Assembly: GCA_021795795.1 (NCBI GenBank)
Contig: JAJYPA010000021.1
Location: forward strand, 1-39,106
Reading direction: 5' to 3'
Source: Pseudomonadota bacterium
GTDB lineage: Bacteria > Pseudomonadota > Gammaproteobacteria > Halothiobacillales > Halothiobacillaceae
Length of the DNA: 39,106 nucleotides
Below the pieces are notes generated by a model. That model saw only the letters and a list, made by a program, of their open reading frames with translations. It had not been told where the DNA came from and did no database searches. Made by a program: the position numbers and the translations under genes. Positions 16,258 to 25,400 of this stretch are shown here, piece after piece (position 1 is the first letter of the stretch; every line of letters starts with the position of its first letter).

Positions 16258-17634
16258 TCAGAAGAAGCCGAAGCGTACGGTGAACAACTGTTCAATATCC
16301 CGTACGTGGCGCTTGTCTGTCAGGAAAAGAATGACGTGGTCGTCCGCCTCGATCACCGTGTTGTTATGTGCGATCAGCACTCTGCCCTCACGCAGCAACG
16401 CACCGATGGTCGTACCCGGCGGCAACTTCAGTGCGTCTACACGACGCCCGACCACCTGGGACGTATTGGCATCGCCACGAGCAATGATTTCCATGGCCTC
16501 GGCAGCGCCACGACGCAGGGAATGCACGCTGACGACATCTCCTCGCCGCAGACGCGTGATCAGGCTACCGATGGTGATGTTGTGCGGCGAGAGCGCAATA
16601 TCAATGGTCCCCATGTGGATCAGATCGACATACTCGCTGCGATTGACGATACACATGACCTTGCGTGCGCCGAGCCGCTTGGCCAGCATCGCGGCCAGAA
16701 TGTTGTCCTCGTCATCGTTGGTCAGCGCGAGAAAGACATCCATATCCTCGATGTTTTCTTCAATCAGTAACTCACTGTCGGTCGCCGATCCGGTCAGTAC
16801 GATGGTGTGATCGAGATCGGCACTCAGCTTGCGCGCCTTTTCCGGATTATTGCTGATGAGCTTGACCTGAAAACGTGATTCCAGCGCGGCCGCCAGCCCA
16901 CCGCCGATATTGCCGCCACCGGCGATCATGATGCGGCGATAGGGTCGATCGAGTCGACGCATCACGCTCATGACCTTACGGATGTCCTCGGTTCGAGCAA
17001 GAAAGAACACTTCATCGTCTGCTTCGATCACCGTCGCGCCATCCGGGTGCAGTGGCGTATCGCGGCGGAAAATCGCCGCGACCCGAGCCTCGACATCCGG
17101 TAACAATGCCGCAAGATAGTGGATCGGCTGCCCGACCAACGGGCCGTCGGCATCCGCGCGCATACCGATCAGCCGAAGCTTGCCATCGGCGAAATCACGC
17201 ACCTGCAACGCATCTGGGTACTCGATGAGCCGGACGATGTAATCCTTGATCAAGCGTTCCGGGCTGATCATGTAATCCACCGGAATCGCGTTGTTGTCGA
17301 ACAAGGCGGGGTGATCAAGGAAGTCGGACACACGAATTCGGGCGATTTTGGTTGGCGTGCGGTACAACACCCAGGCGACTTCGCAAGCCAGCATATTGGT
17401 ATCGTCCGCACTGGTCACGGCAATGAGCACGTCAGCATCCGCCGCGCCCGCCTCTCCCAACACGCTCGGCTGGGCGCCGTACCCCTGGACGGTGCGAATA
17501 TCGAGCCGCTCCTGCAGCCGCGAAAGCGCGGAGGCATCCGTGTCGACGACGGTGACCGAGTTCCGTGTTTCATGAGACAACACCGTCGCCAGGGAGGATC
17601 CGACCTGCCCTGCGCCCAGGATGATGATTTTCAT
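16258..17634 (-). CDS. trkA: Trk system potassium uptake regulator TrkA
   Basis: The 458-residue cytoplasmic protein contains two tandem RCK modules, each with a Rossmann NAD(H)-binding N-part and a TrkA-C part. The first begins IIILGAGQVGSSLA at residue 3 and the second RIMIAGGGNIGGGLA near residue 233. It gates TrkH. It lies between ntrX (25 bp upstream) and trkH (28 bp downstream), the usual gammaproteobacterial order. AAGG precedes the ATG. Confidence 0.96.
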   Translation of the reverse strand: MKIIILGAGQVGSSLATVLSHETRNSVTVVDTDASALSRLQERLDIRTVQGYGAQPSVLGEAGAADADVLIAVTSADDTNMLACEVAWVLYRTPTKIARIRVSDFLDHPALFDNNAIPVDYMISPERLIKDYIVRLIEYPDALQVRDFADGKLRLIGMRADADGPLVGQPIHYLAALLPDVEARVAAIFRRDTPLHPDGATVIEADDEVFFLARTEDIRKVMSVMRRLDRPYRRIMIAGGGNIGGGLAAALESRFQVKLISNNPEKARKLSADLDHTIVLTGSATDSELLIEENIEDMDVFLALTNDDEDNILAAMLAKRLGARKVMCIVNRSEYVDLIHMGTIDIALSPHNITIGSLITRLRRGDVVSVHSLRRGAAEAMEIIARGDANTSQVVGRRVDALKLPPGTTIGALLREGRVLIAHNNTVIEADDHVILFLTDKRHVRDIEQLFTVRFGFF

Positions 17635-17659
17635 AAAAAACCTTGATTATTTAATGTGT

Positions 17660-19045
17660 TCAACTGCGTTCATTCGCGCTGATACCCAAGGATTTCAGCT
17701 TGCGATACAAATTGGTCCGTTCCATGCCGGTCAGCCGGGCAAGTTCGGTCATTGATCCGTCGCAACTCTTGAGCTGCGCCAGCAGATAACGTCGCTCGAA
17801 CTCATCCCGCGCATCACGCAGGGGTAAATCGAGATTCAGGGAGATCAAGGTCGAGTTGGCCGCATCGTCTGATGCGTCGATCGATGGCAGAACGCCCAAT
17901 GCCCGCTGCACTTCCTGTTCATCGATGGCATCGCCCGTACCAAGGATCAGCATGCGTTGCACCAGATTCTTCAACTCGCGCACATTGCCAGGCCAGGCAT
18001 GGGCTTTGAGCAGGTTGCGGGCCCCGATGGTCAACTCGCGCCGGGGTAAACCTTCGATGCGATGCGCCGCTTCAAGATAGTGGGTGAGCAGCACGGGAAC
18101 GTCCTGTGGGTGGTGACGCAAGGGTTCGATGGGCAGGGGAACCACGGAAAGGTGATAGAACAGATCCTCACGGAACCGCCCTTGCCGCACTTCCGTTTCC
18201 AGATCCTTTCGGGTGGCGGCAATCACGCGCACATCCACCCGCACCGGTTCTGCGCCACCCACCCGGAAGAACGTTTGATTCTCCAGGGCGGAAATCAATT
18301 GCATCTGAGTCTGCTCATCCATATCCGCGGCTTCGGCGATGAACAACGTGCCGCCATTGGCCTGCTCAAGCAGACCGTACCGGATCTTGCCGTCGCTTTC
18401 CGCACCGAAAAGCTCGATGGCCGCATTCTGACGCCCCCCCATCGCGACGCCACCGGTATCGATGAATGGAAAATGCCGACGTGGGGAGTGCTGATGGATA
18501 AAGCGCGCCAGCGCCTGCTTGCCGGTGCCCGGCTCGCCTGAAATGAGCACCCAGGCATCGTGCCCTGCGACCTTTTTCGCTTGTGAGCGCAGGGTGGACA
18601 TGTACTCGCTGTCCCCGATCAACTCGAACGGATCGGGAACACTGCGCTTGAGTTGCTCGTTTTCGCGGATCAGGCGATTGTTTTCAAGACCGTGCTCAAT
18701 GATCAACAGAAGTTTATCGAGCGAGATCGGTTTTTCGATGAAATCGAAGGCACCCAGGCGCGTAGCCTCAACGGCGGTTTCCACCGTACCATGACCGGAC
18801 ATCATGACCACCGGCCACACCAGTTGATCCAGCTCGGCCCATTCACGCAGCAGGGAAATACCGTCCTGCCCCGGCATCCAGATATCCAGAAGAATCAAAT
18901 CCGGACGACGCGCAGCAATCAAAGTGCGTGCTTCGTTCGCATCGGCAGCACTGGATACCGTATACCCTTCATCCGCCAACAACTCCGCCAGCAAATTGCG
19001 GATTTCCACTTCATCGTCAACGACCAGAATGTGTCCAATACTCAT
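17660..19045 (-). CDS. ntrX: NtrX-type response regulator with degenerate AAA+ motifs
   Basis: The 461-residue regulator has a receiver with Asp10-Asp11 and phospho-acceptor Asp54 in LILLDIWMPG, an AAA+ domain (about residues 140-370) and a Fis-type helix-turn-helix ending in MTELARLTGMERTNLYRKL. Walker A is ISGEPGTGKQ. The sigma54-contact GAFTGA loop is absent (ELFGAESDGKIRYG in its place), which is usual for NtrX. Walker B reads GTLFIAEAADM, with Ala where Asp is expected. It probably does not remodel RpoN-holoenzyme and may act as a direct DNA-binding repressor or activator (inference). It sits 12 bp after ntrY. Confidence 0.92.
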   Translation of the reverse strand: MSIGHILVVDDEVEIRNLLAELLADEGYTVSSAADANEARTLIAARRPDLILLDIWMPGQDGISLLREWAELDQLVWPVVMMSGHGTVETAVEATRLGAFDFIEKPISLDKLLLIIEHGLENNRLIRENEQLKRSVPDPFELIGDSEYMSTLRSQAKKVAGHDAWVLISGEPGTGKQALARFIHQHSPRRHFPFIDTGGVAMGGRQNAAIELFGAESDGKIRYGLLEQANGGTLFIAEAADMDEQTQMQLISALENQTFFRVGGAEPVRVDVRVIAATRKDLETEVRQGRFREDLFYHLSVVPLPIEPLRHHPQDVPVLLTHYLEAAHRIEGLPRRELTIGARNLLKAHAWPGNVRELKNLVQRMLILGTGDAIDEQEVQRALGVLPSIDASDDAANSTLISLNLDLPLRDARDEFERRYLLAQLKSCDGSMTELARLTGMERTNLYRKLKSLGISANERS

Positions 19046-19057
19046 GGTGTGCCATCG

Positions 19058-21508
19058 TTATCCTGAATTATCTAAATCGGAATCCGCACGGGTATCGTGT
19101 ACCCGGCGAAACAAGTCCCCAGGGGCATTATGCCTGCTTGCCGTATCGAAGGGAGACGTTTCTGGACGATCTCCCCGCAGGGCCGACAAACCAGAAAACA
19201 CAGATACCGCCGACTCAGCCTGCTCTTCTTCCGGCCTATCTGAAGAGGCAAAGGGTAACCGAATAACAATGCGCGCGCCTGTTTTCGTGCTTGCCGCACC
19301 CCACGCCGGGTTATCACTGTGCAGTTCGACTGCCCCATCCTGCACATTGGAGGCCAGCACCACACCGCTATGCTCTTCCACGATTTTCTTCACGATTGCC
19401 AACCCCAACCCTGACCCCTTGGGACGGGTCGTGGCATAAGGCTCAAACAGGCGATCAATCATATCTTCCGGGAATCCCGGGCCATTATCGGTCACAGTCA
19501 ACTCAACCAAAACCAAGCCGCCTTCCTGATGCAACCCGGTCGACAGCGTCACCTCGGGCTGTTCGCCTCCGGGGCAGCCCTGCTCGCTCATTGCCTGCTG
19601 CGCATTGCGAATCAGGTTGTGCAGCACCTGCCGAATCCGCCCCGCATCGGCTCGCACCGGCAGAGCATGCCCGGTGGATCGATGCAGCACGGGGATGTCG
19701 CCGCCTTTGTACAAATCAATGACTTCCGAGACCAACTCATCCAAATCCAGAATTTTCAAGGCGACTTGCGGCGAGCGGGCGTACTCGGCAAATTCATTTA
19801 CCATGAATTTCATTGCCTCGACCTGACTGATGATGGTTTGGGTCGAGCGATCCAGAATCTGCGCGGGCTCATCGCTGAGGTTGCCCAGCAACCGACGACG
19901 CAAGCGCTCCGCCGATAACTGAATGGGCGTAAGCGGGTTCTTGATTTCATGCGCCAACCGACGCGCCACTTCGGACCAAGCCGCGTCGCGCTGGGCCTGA
20001 ATCAGGGTGGTGACATCCTCGAAAACCAGAACGAAACCACCGGTCACATCATCGGCAGGCAGTGCAGCAACCCGACTCAACAAAATGCGTCGCCCGGCAT
20101 CGCCCATGATCCGAACCTGGGCTTCAACGGTGGCGCCGGCCGGCAATTGCCCAGGCTCAAGCAGATGACTGAAAGCGGCACAGATCGGCTCCAGATGGGG
20201 GTATGTCTGACAAATCTCGGTCAGAGTGCAGCCATCGATGCGCTGGCTGGCGATACTCAACAATTGCGTGACGACAGAATTGCTTCGTGTGATGTGGCCA
20301 TCGGGCGACAAAGTCAGCACACCCGATGAAAGATGTTGAATCACTGTCTCCAGATAATCGCGTTCCTGATCCGCCACTTCCTGCAGCTGCTGCATGACCT
20401 GATGTGCCCGGCGCACCCGAGCCGTCATCGTGTTGAACGACTGCACAAGCTGCCCTAGGTCGTCCCGACGATCCACAGGCAAACGCAGACTGTAATCGCC
20501 CTCGGCGACCGCTCGTGTCCCGGCAGCCAGTTCGCGAATCGGCGCCAACAGCTTACGCGCCGCGATAAAGGCCAGCCATACCGCCGTCAGCAAGGACAAC
20601 AGCAATGCCAGGGTAAGCGCAAAGGTAAAGGTTCTTTTCAGCGATTTGTGTAGAAAAATCAAGGAACGGTATTCGTTAAAAGCAGCCTGCACGCTACTGG
20701 ACAGCTGGTTCGCACGCGGCGAAATGGAATACAGCGCCTGCAGGACTTCACTACTGCCATCACCGGTCAGGCCCGCCGTGAGCGGGACGACGACCCGGAT
20801 GCGCATGGAATCTCCACCACCGGGATCAAGTCCGATAAAGTCCTTACCTGCGCGGGCATGGCTCAGTGCCGTTTCGTCCGGGCGGGAAGGCACGATGGCC
20901 TGCAAATCATCCGAAGCGGAAGCCACGATGAGATTCCGCGAACCGAAAATCGTCATCTCATGGGCGCCGGTATTGCGGCGCACCGCATTCAAATCCAGGG
21001 CAACAAGGTCACCCGATACGCCCTGTAGCTGTTTGGCCGCCCGCAGGGTTTCATTCATGGCGGTACGCATCTGCCCGTCAAATGCCAATTGCGACAACGA
21101 GAGCGCATCCGACATCGCCTGTTCGACCTGCACATCGAACCAGGAATCGATACCGCGTTGAATGAACGATACGGAGAAATAAAACACGATGAGCACAGGG
21201 ATCGAAGTCAGGCCGACAAACGTGAGCACCAGCCGCGCGGTCAGGCGGGCGCCGGGCGCCCCGCGCCGATAATGGGTGACCAGCCGGATGATATGCCCGA
21301 GTACGACCGCAGCCAGAAACAGAATCCCCAGTGCAGACAGCCCCAACAGGGAAAGATAGAGATGCTCCGGCTGGTTGGCCCGCTGAAGCGATTCTGAAAT
21401 CAGATACATCAGAATCAACAGCAGCACGACGACCATCATGCTGATCGGTGGTACCAGTCGACGAATCCAGCGGTAGTAGAACTGTCCCCAGTGGCCGATG
21501 AACTTCAT
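19058..21508 (-). CDS. ntrY: Sensor histidine kinase NtrY
   Basis: The 816-residue membrane kinase has three hydrophobic segments in the first 110 residues, a periplasmic region, a further membrane segment near 300-320, HAMP, PAS (about 390-500) and HisKA with His in VARRLAHEIKNPLTPIQLSAERL. The ATPase shows NLIRNAQQAMS, DNGPGFPEDM and GSGLGLAI. It is the partner of NtrX. The family is linked to nitrogen, redox or envelope control in different bacteria; its signal here is unknown. The ATG shares one base with the stop of the DUF4390 gene. About 65 low-complexity acidic residues extend past the ATPase domain. Confidence 0.94.
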   Translation of the reverse strand: MKFIGHWGQFYYRWIRRLVPPISMMVVVLLLILMYLISESLQRANQPEHLYLSLLGLSALGILFLAAVVLGHIIRLVTHYRRGAPGARLTARLVLTFVGLTSIPVLIVFYFSVSFIQRGIDSWFDVQVEQAMSDALSLSQLAFDGQMRTAMNETLRAAKQLQGVSGDLVALDLNAVRRNTGAHEMTIFGSRNLIVASASDDLQAIVPSRPDETALSHARAGKDFIGLDPGGGDSMRIRVVVPLTAGLTGDGSSEVLQALYSISPRANQLSSSVQAAFNEYRSLIFLHKSLKRTFTFALTLALLLSLLTAVWLAFIAARKLLAPIRELAAGTRAVAEGDYSLRLPVDRRDDLGQLVQSFNTMTARVRRAHQVMQQLQEVADQERDYLETVIQHLSSGVLTLSPDGHITRSNSVVTQLLSIASQRIDGCTLTEICQTYPHLEPICAAFSHLLEPGQLPAGATVEAQVRIMGDAGRRILLSRVAALPADDVTGGFVLVFEDVTTLIQAQRDAAWSEVARRLAHEIKNPLTPIQLSAERLRRRLLGNLSDEPAQILDRSTQTIISQVEAMKFMVNEFAEYARSPQVALKILDLDELVSEVIDLYKGGDIPVLHRSTGHALPVRADAGRIRQVLHNLIRNAQQAMSEQGCPGGEQPEVTLSTGLHQEGGLVLVELTVTDNGPGFPEDMIDRLFEPYATTRPKGSGLGLAIVKKIVEEHSGVVLASNVQDGAVELHSDNPAWGAASTKTGARIVIRLPFASSDRPEEEQAESAVSVFSGLSALRGDRPETSPFDTASRHNAPGDLFRRVHDTRADSDLDNSG

Positions 21509-22128
21509 CAATCGCCCCCTTCACTGGCTGTCGGTACTGCCCAGGCAAACCAGTCACTATTGAGCGACCAACGGGGATCAAACAGGGCAGGAAACCTCAG
21601 TGGTAATGGCAGTTTGTTGACATCTAGCACCATGCGCACCCGCCCGACCAGAGCACCATGTCCTTCAAGATGGCGAGCAGTCGTCACCGGCCACGCCCGA
21701 ATCCGTTCAAGAGAGTGCAACGCTCCATCCAAGGTGCTGAAACTGCGTGCCTCGTGTTCTAGGGTATCGGTCACAAGCCAGGTTTTCGACAGTGCGTGGA
21801 ATTCAAGACGATAGCGCCGTTGATCCGAGGCGACCTCATTTGGAAACCACCAGTCGCGCGGCGACTCGATGACGGAGATCATCGACAGGTTGATCGGGAT
21901 GGCATTGCGCATGGCATCGATCATCTCCTTGTCGAGCAAGAGTTTGAGGTCGATATCGAGATAGACGACGCCCTCACGAATCTCTGCGTGAGCCCGCTGA
22001 ATAGTGGCGCTGGATGCACTGGCCTGGGCCCCGGGCAGCACGCACAGAAGGAGCAGAAAAAACGACAGCGCCGACACTGCAGCGCGGCAGCGATCGACCG
22101 CCTGATCAGTTTTTTTCCAGCACAGCAT
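21508..22128 (-). CDS. DUF4390 protein with signal peptide
   Basis: The 206-residue protein has an N-terminal hydrophobic segment (about residues 16-33) ending in GAQASASS, suggesting export to the periplasm. The body matches the DUF4390 family commonly encoded between rsmB and ntrY; its function is unknown. The gene overlaps the rsmB 3' end by 23 bases and its stop shares a base with the ntrY start, so it is tightly coupled. ATG at 22140 is an equally possible start; longer openings would lie inside rsmB. By context it may modulate the NtrY sensor (inference). Confidence 0.8.
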   Translation of the reverse strand: MLCWKKTDQAVDRCRAAVSALSFFLLLLCVLPGAQASASSATIQRAHAEIREGVVYLDIDLKLLLDKEMIDAMRNAIPINLSMISVIESPRDWWFPNEVASDQRRYRLEFHALSKTWLVTDTLEHEARSFSTLDGALHSLERIRAWPVTTARHLEGHGALVGRVRMVLDVNKLPLPLRFPALFDPRWSLNSDWFAWAVPTASEGGD

Positions 22129-23602
22129 AAAAGAACCCATCGTGCCCTTCTGAAACAGGAAAAACCTGTCGCCCCAGAAACTGCCCATCGATTTGTCGCG
22201 GCTCACCCCAATCCACAGCCATGGGCAGCGCACGCGCATCACCATGACGCCGCAAGAACGAGGCTATCTGCGCAGAATTTTCCCGATCCAGGATGGAACA
22301 GGTGGCATAGACCATACGCCCGCCCGACTTGAGCAGTGACCAGAGCGCATCGAGAATCGCCGCCTGCCGCTCGACCAGAACGGGCAGGTCTTCCGGTCGG
22401 CGTAAACGTTTGATGTCGGGGTGACGCCGGATCACCCCCGTTGCCGAGCAGGGGACATCGGCAAGGATGCGATCGAAGTGCTGACCATCCCACCAGTCTT
22501 GAGGTGCGCCCGCATCACCGACAATCAAGCGGGCGAACACCCGGCCGCGTTCCAGGTTTTCCTGTACCCGCGCCATACGCGTGGTATCGATATCCACTGC
22601 CGTCACACTTGCCTCTGGCTGGTGCTGCAACATAGCCAGCGTCTTGCCGCCGGGCGCGCTACAGGCATCGAGCACGTGCAGCCTCGGAGCCAGATCGAGC
22701 AGGTCGACAACCCACTGGGCGGCTTCATCCTGCACCGACACCTGCCCCTCGCCGAAACCGGGCAGGCGGTCGACATCCATGGGATGAACCAGATTGAGCC
22801 CGCGCGTCGAAAAGGCCGTGGGGTTTGCCTCGATCTCCATCGAAGTCAGTTGCTCGCCATAAACCGCCCGATCACCCACCACACGCAAGGTCATGGGCGG
22901 ATGCGTCGCCAGCGCGAACCCCAGGCGGGACGCGCGCTCCTCCCCCCAATCGGCGACCAGCGCGTCGAACAACCACGCCGGCAAGCGCGCGGCAGCAGCA
23001 GGCGTGGCTCCGGCAAAGGGATCAACACCTTCTTCGATTTGACGCGCCGCTCGTCTCAACACTGCATTGAGCAAACCGGTCGCCCACGGATGCCCGAGCT
23101 CCCTTGCGGCTTGCACAGCGGAATTGACAGAGCGCGAGGCCTCTCGACGTGCACCGCGAATGCGCTCCAGCCCGACCAGAAGCAACAACGCGATAATGGC
23201 CGATTTGGCCGGGATGGAGCGCTCCAGCAGACTGTCTCGCCAGAATACCAGCGCTTCATAATGCCGAAGCACCTCATAACCCATTGCCTGAACCAGACCG
23301 CGATGAACCGGCTGTGCCTGGGACAGTACCCGCCCCAAGGCGGCATCGAGCGACACCCCCTGCACGACAACCGACAACAGGAGCTGCGCCGTCAAGGCTT
23401 CGGGAGACAATCGAGGCAAGGTGTGTGGATCGACTCGGACAGGACGATCCGGATCAAACGTCGCTACCGAGTGCTGATGCGGCCTGTGCGACGATTTCGC
23501 CGAAGAGCCCTTCTGTGTCTGGCCTTTCGGGGTAGATGGGGAAGATCGATCCGAACGGCGGCCCCATGGCTTTGTTTGGGGATTTTTATAAGGATCAGTC
23601 AA
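22106..23602 (-). CDS. rsmB: 16S rRNA (cytosine(967)-C(5))-methyltransferase
   Basis: The roughly 498-residue protein has an N-terminal RNA-binding NusB-like domain (about residues 55-190) and a Rossmann methyltransferase domain. The SAM motif is LDACSAPGGKTLAML, the catalytic Cys lies in DVPCSATGVIRRHPD, and the second Cys in YATCSILDREN. It methylates C967 of 16S rRNA. No ATG exists before the NusB domain. The best start is TTG at 23602, overlapping the fmt stop by 8 bases; GTG at 23662 would overlap fmt by 68 bases. A Ser/Lys/Pro-rich, probably disordered segment of about 45 residues precedes the NusB domain. Confidence 0.93.
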   Translation of the reverse strand: MTDPYKNPQTKPWGRRSDRSSPSTPKGQTQKGSSAKSSHRPHQHSVATFDPDRPVRVDPHTLPRLSPEALTAQLLLSVVVQGVSLDAALGRVLSQAQPVHRGLVQAMGYEVLRHYEALVFWRDSLLERSIPAKSAIIALLLLVGLERIRGARREASRSVNSAVQAARELGHPWATGLLNAVLRRAARQIEEGVDPFAGATPAAAARLPAWLFDALVADWGEERASRLGFALATHPPMTLRVVGDRAVYGEQLTSMEIEANPTAFSTRGLNLVHPMDVDRLPGFGEGQVSVQDEAAQWVVDLLDLAPRLHVLDACSAPGGKTLAMLQHQPEASVTAVDIDTTRMARVQENLERGRVFARLIVGDAGAPQDWWDGQHFDRILADVPCSATGVIRRHPDIKRLRRPEDLPVLVERQAAILDALWSLLKSGGRMVYATCSILDRENSAQIASFLRRHGDARALPMAVDWGEPRQIDGQFLGRQVFPVSEGHDGFFYAVLEKN

Positions 23603-24530
23603 AACAGGTACCCAGCAATTGATGATTGCGCGCGAAATCGGCCGCACAGATCCGCTTACCACCCGCCTGCTGACAGGTCAGTACCCGCAAACCCCCTTCG
23701 GCGGTGGCGATAACAAACCCCGATGCATCAACCCCCACCACAGAGCCGGGGCGGGCTTGAGGGCAGTCCGGTTCGACCTCGGCCGACCATATTCGCAATG
23801 AAGCAGACTTGAACTCAGTATACGCGACTGGCCACGGATCGAAGGCTCGCACGCGGCGTGCCAGCAGGTCGGCCGGTTCGCGCCAGTCAAGCCGCCCCTC
23901 GAGCTTGCTCAACTTCGCCGCATAGCAGGCCTGGGTATCATCCTGCGGCTCGGGCGTCATCGCGCCCACGACAATGCCGGGCAGCGCGGTCATCAAAGCC
24001 TGCGCCCCCAGTTCGGCCAGCCGATCATGCAGCGTGGCCGCGGTATCTGTCGGCTCGATCGCCAACGCAACCTTGTACAGCATATCGCCGGTATCCAGGC
24101 CCTGGGCCATCTGCATGATCGTGATGCCCGTTTGCCGGTCGCCCGCCTCGATGGCTCGGGCAATGGGGGCCGCCCCACGCCAGCGCGGTAAAAGTGAGGC
24201 GTGAATATTGATCGCACCCAATCGGGGTGTCTCGAGAACCGGAACCGGAAGAATAAGGCCATAGGCGGCAACAACCATGAGGTCGGGTCGGTAACCGGCC
24301 AGCACAGCCTGCGCCGATTCATCACGCAAGCTCGGCGGCTGTTCCACGGGGATTCCGAGCGCCAGCGCGGCTTCCTTCACCGGTGACTGTGTTAACTTCT
24401 GCCCACGGCCAGATGGACGGTCGGGCTGGGTGTACACCGCCAGCACTTCCACGGAATCATCTCCAGCCAAAGCCTGGAGGGCGGGCACAGCAAACAAAGG
24501 CGTACCTGCGTACAGGATGCGCACTGTCAT
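23595..24530 (-). CDS. fmt: Methionyl-tRNA formyltransferase
   Basis: The 311-residue enzyme formylates initiator Met-tRNA using 10-formyl-tetrahydrofolate. It shows the N-terminal [15 protein letters not shown], the substrate motif [16 protein letters not shown] (catalytic Asn, His) and a C-terminal domain with GRLDW and [12 protein letters not shown]. Its length is that of E. coli Fmt. It overlaps def by 4 bp and rsmB by 8 bp within the def-fmt-rsmB block. Confidence 0.97.
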   Translation of the reverse strand: MTVRILYAGTPLFAVPALQALAGDDSVEVLAVYTQPDRPSGRGQKLTQSPVKEAALALGIPVEQPPSLRDESAQAVLAGYRPDLMVVAAYGLILPVPVLETPRLGAINIHASLLPRWRGAAPIARAIEAGDRQTGITIMQMAQGLDTGDMLYKVALAIEPTDTAATLHDRLAELGAQALMTALPGIVVGAMTPEPQDDTQACYAAKLSKLEGRLDWREPADLLARRVRAFDPWPVAYTEFKSASLRIWSAEVEPDCPQARPGSVVGVDASGFVIATAEGGLRVLTCQQAGGKRICAADFARNHQLLGTCFD

Positions 24531-25042
24531 GCTGATTCCTTTTGGCGCTGGGCTTTTTCAAGTTTTTTACGAATACGCTGACGCTTGAGCGGCGAGAGGT
24601 AATCAATAAAGAGCCGCCCATCAAGATGGTCGATTTCATGCTGAATGCAGATGGCCAGCAAGCCACCCGCCTCACGTTCAAAACTTTTCCCCGAGATATC
24701 CTGTGCACGTACGCGAACGGCTTCGGCACGCATCACTTTATCGGTAACACCGGGGATCGAAAGGCAACCCTCTTCCGATTCGACCAAGCCACTACGTTCC
24801 AGAATCACCGGATTGATGAAAACCAGTGGTTCCGCCGGGCAATTGTCCCCGGCGCAGTCTGCCACGAAAATACGTTCATGCACATCGACCTGGGTGGCGG
24901 CCAGCCCAACACCTCGAGAGTCATACATGGTTTCCAGCATCTGCTCGCTCAGACGCTGCACGCGCGCGTCAAACTGCTTGACTTCGGCAGCCACCCGGCG
25001 CAGCCGTTCATCTGGGAAAAGCAACACTTCAAGTAACGACAT
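24527..25042 (-). CDS. def: Peptide deformylase
   Basis: The 171-residue metalloenzyme removes the formyl group from nascent proteins. The three family motifs are present: [16 protein letters not shown] and QHEIDHLDG (Cys and two His bind the metal; the Glu is catalytic). ATG at 25042 gives [15 protein letters not shown], the usual start; TTG at 25051 is rejected. It is the first gene of the minus-strand run reaching down to 13786, and the main promoter should lie in 25043-25150. Confidence 0.97.
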   Translation of the reverse strand: MSLLEVLLFPDERLRRVAAEVKQFDARVQRLSEQMLETMYDSRGVGLAATQVDVHERIFVADCAGDNCPAEPLVFINPVILERSGLVESEEGCLSIPGVTDKVMRAEAVRVRAQDISGKSFEREAGGLLAICIQHEIDHLDGRLFIDYLSPLKRQRIRKKLEKAQRQKESA

Positions 25043-25400
25043 ATCAACCAAAACTCACTAATAAATACTTGGAATACATCCCGGAGGCATCGAGAACCTT
25101 AGCAAAATATGGCGACGGCTCCGAAAAACAACACCAGACATCTGTCCATCATCGCAGAAAAACATCACCGTCCGCCGATTTTGCGGATCAATCGACTCAC
25201 AATCCTGTGGACGCGGCGCTCAAATTCTTTTACAAATAAGGATATTTACCGCAACATTGTACGCGAGCCCAAGCTTTGTACCTAGGCCACGTACCTAGAT
25301 CATGTACTCGGGCGGTGCGCCGCGAACCCATAAACATCAAGGGTTCGACCACCGCCCTGATGTTGTCCCGTTTTCGGCTGAAAACCCAAGGATGTTGCCC
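25043..25400. other. Divergent intergenic region between def and the LysM gene
   Basis: No gene is seen in these 358 bases. They must hold the divergent promoters of the def operon and of the LysM-dprA-smg-topA side. Visible structures are a small TCCGC/GCGGA hairpin near 25172, the direct repeat GTACCTAG at 25278-25285 and 25291-25298, and a large stem-loop at 25310-25357. I could not assign -35/-10 boxes confidently. Confidence 0.5.
25310..25357 (+). repeat. Large stem-loop in the LysM gene leader
   Basis: GGGCGGTG pairs with CACCGCCC (8 bp). Inside it, after a 5/2-base asymmetric internal loop, CGAACCC pairs with GGGTTCG (7 bp) around an 11-base loop. It ends 43 bases before the LysM gene ATG, so it would be part of the 5' UTR or of a terminator or operator upstream of it. 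It is not followed by a U-run. Confidence 0.6.

Noticed and set aside
22421..23713. 430-codon plus-strand open frame
   Set aside because: It is entirely antisense to rsmB, whose SAM and catalytic motifs are intact; its composition is His/Arg/Gln-rich as expected for a shadow.
25310..25357. tRNA-like GGGTTCGA segment
   Set aside because: The T-arm-like bases do not fit a cloverleaf: there is no acceptor stem, D-arm or anticodon arm at proper spacing. It is kept only as a hairpin.
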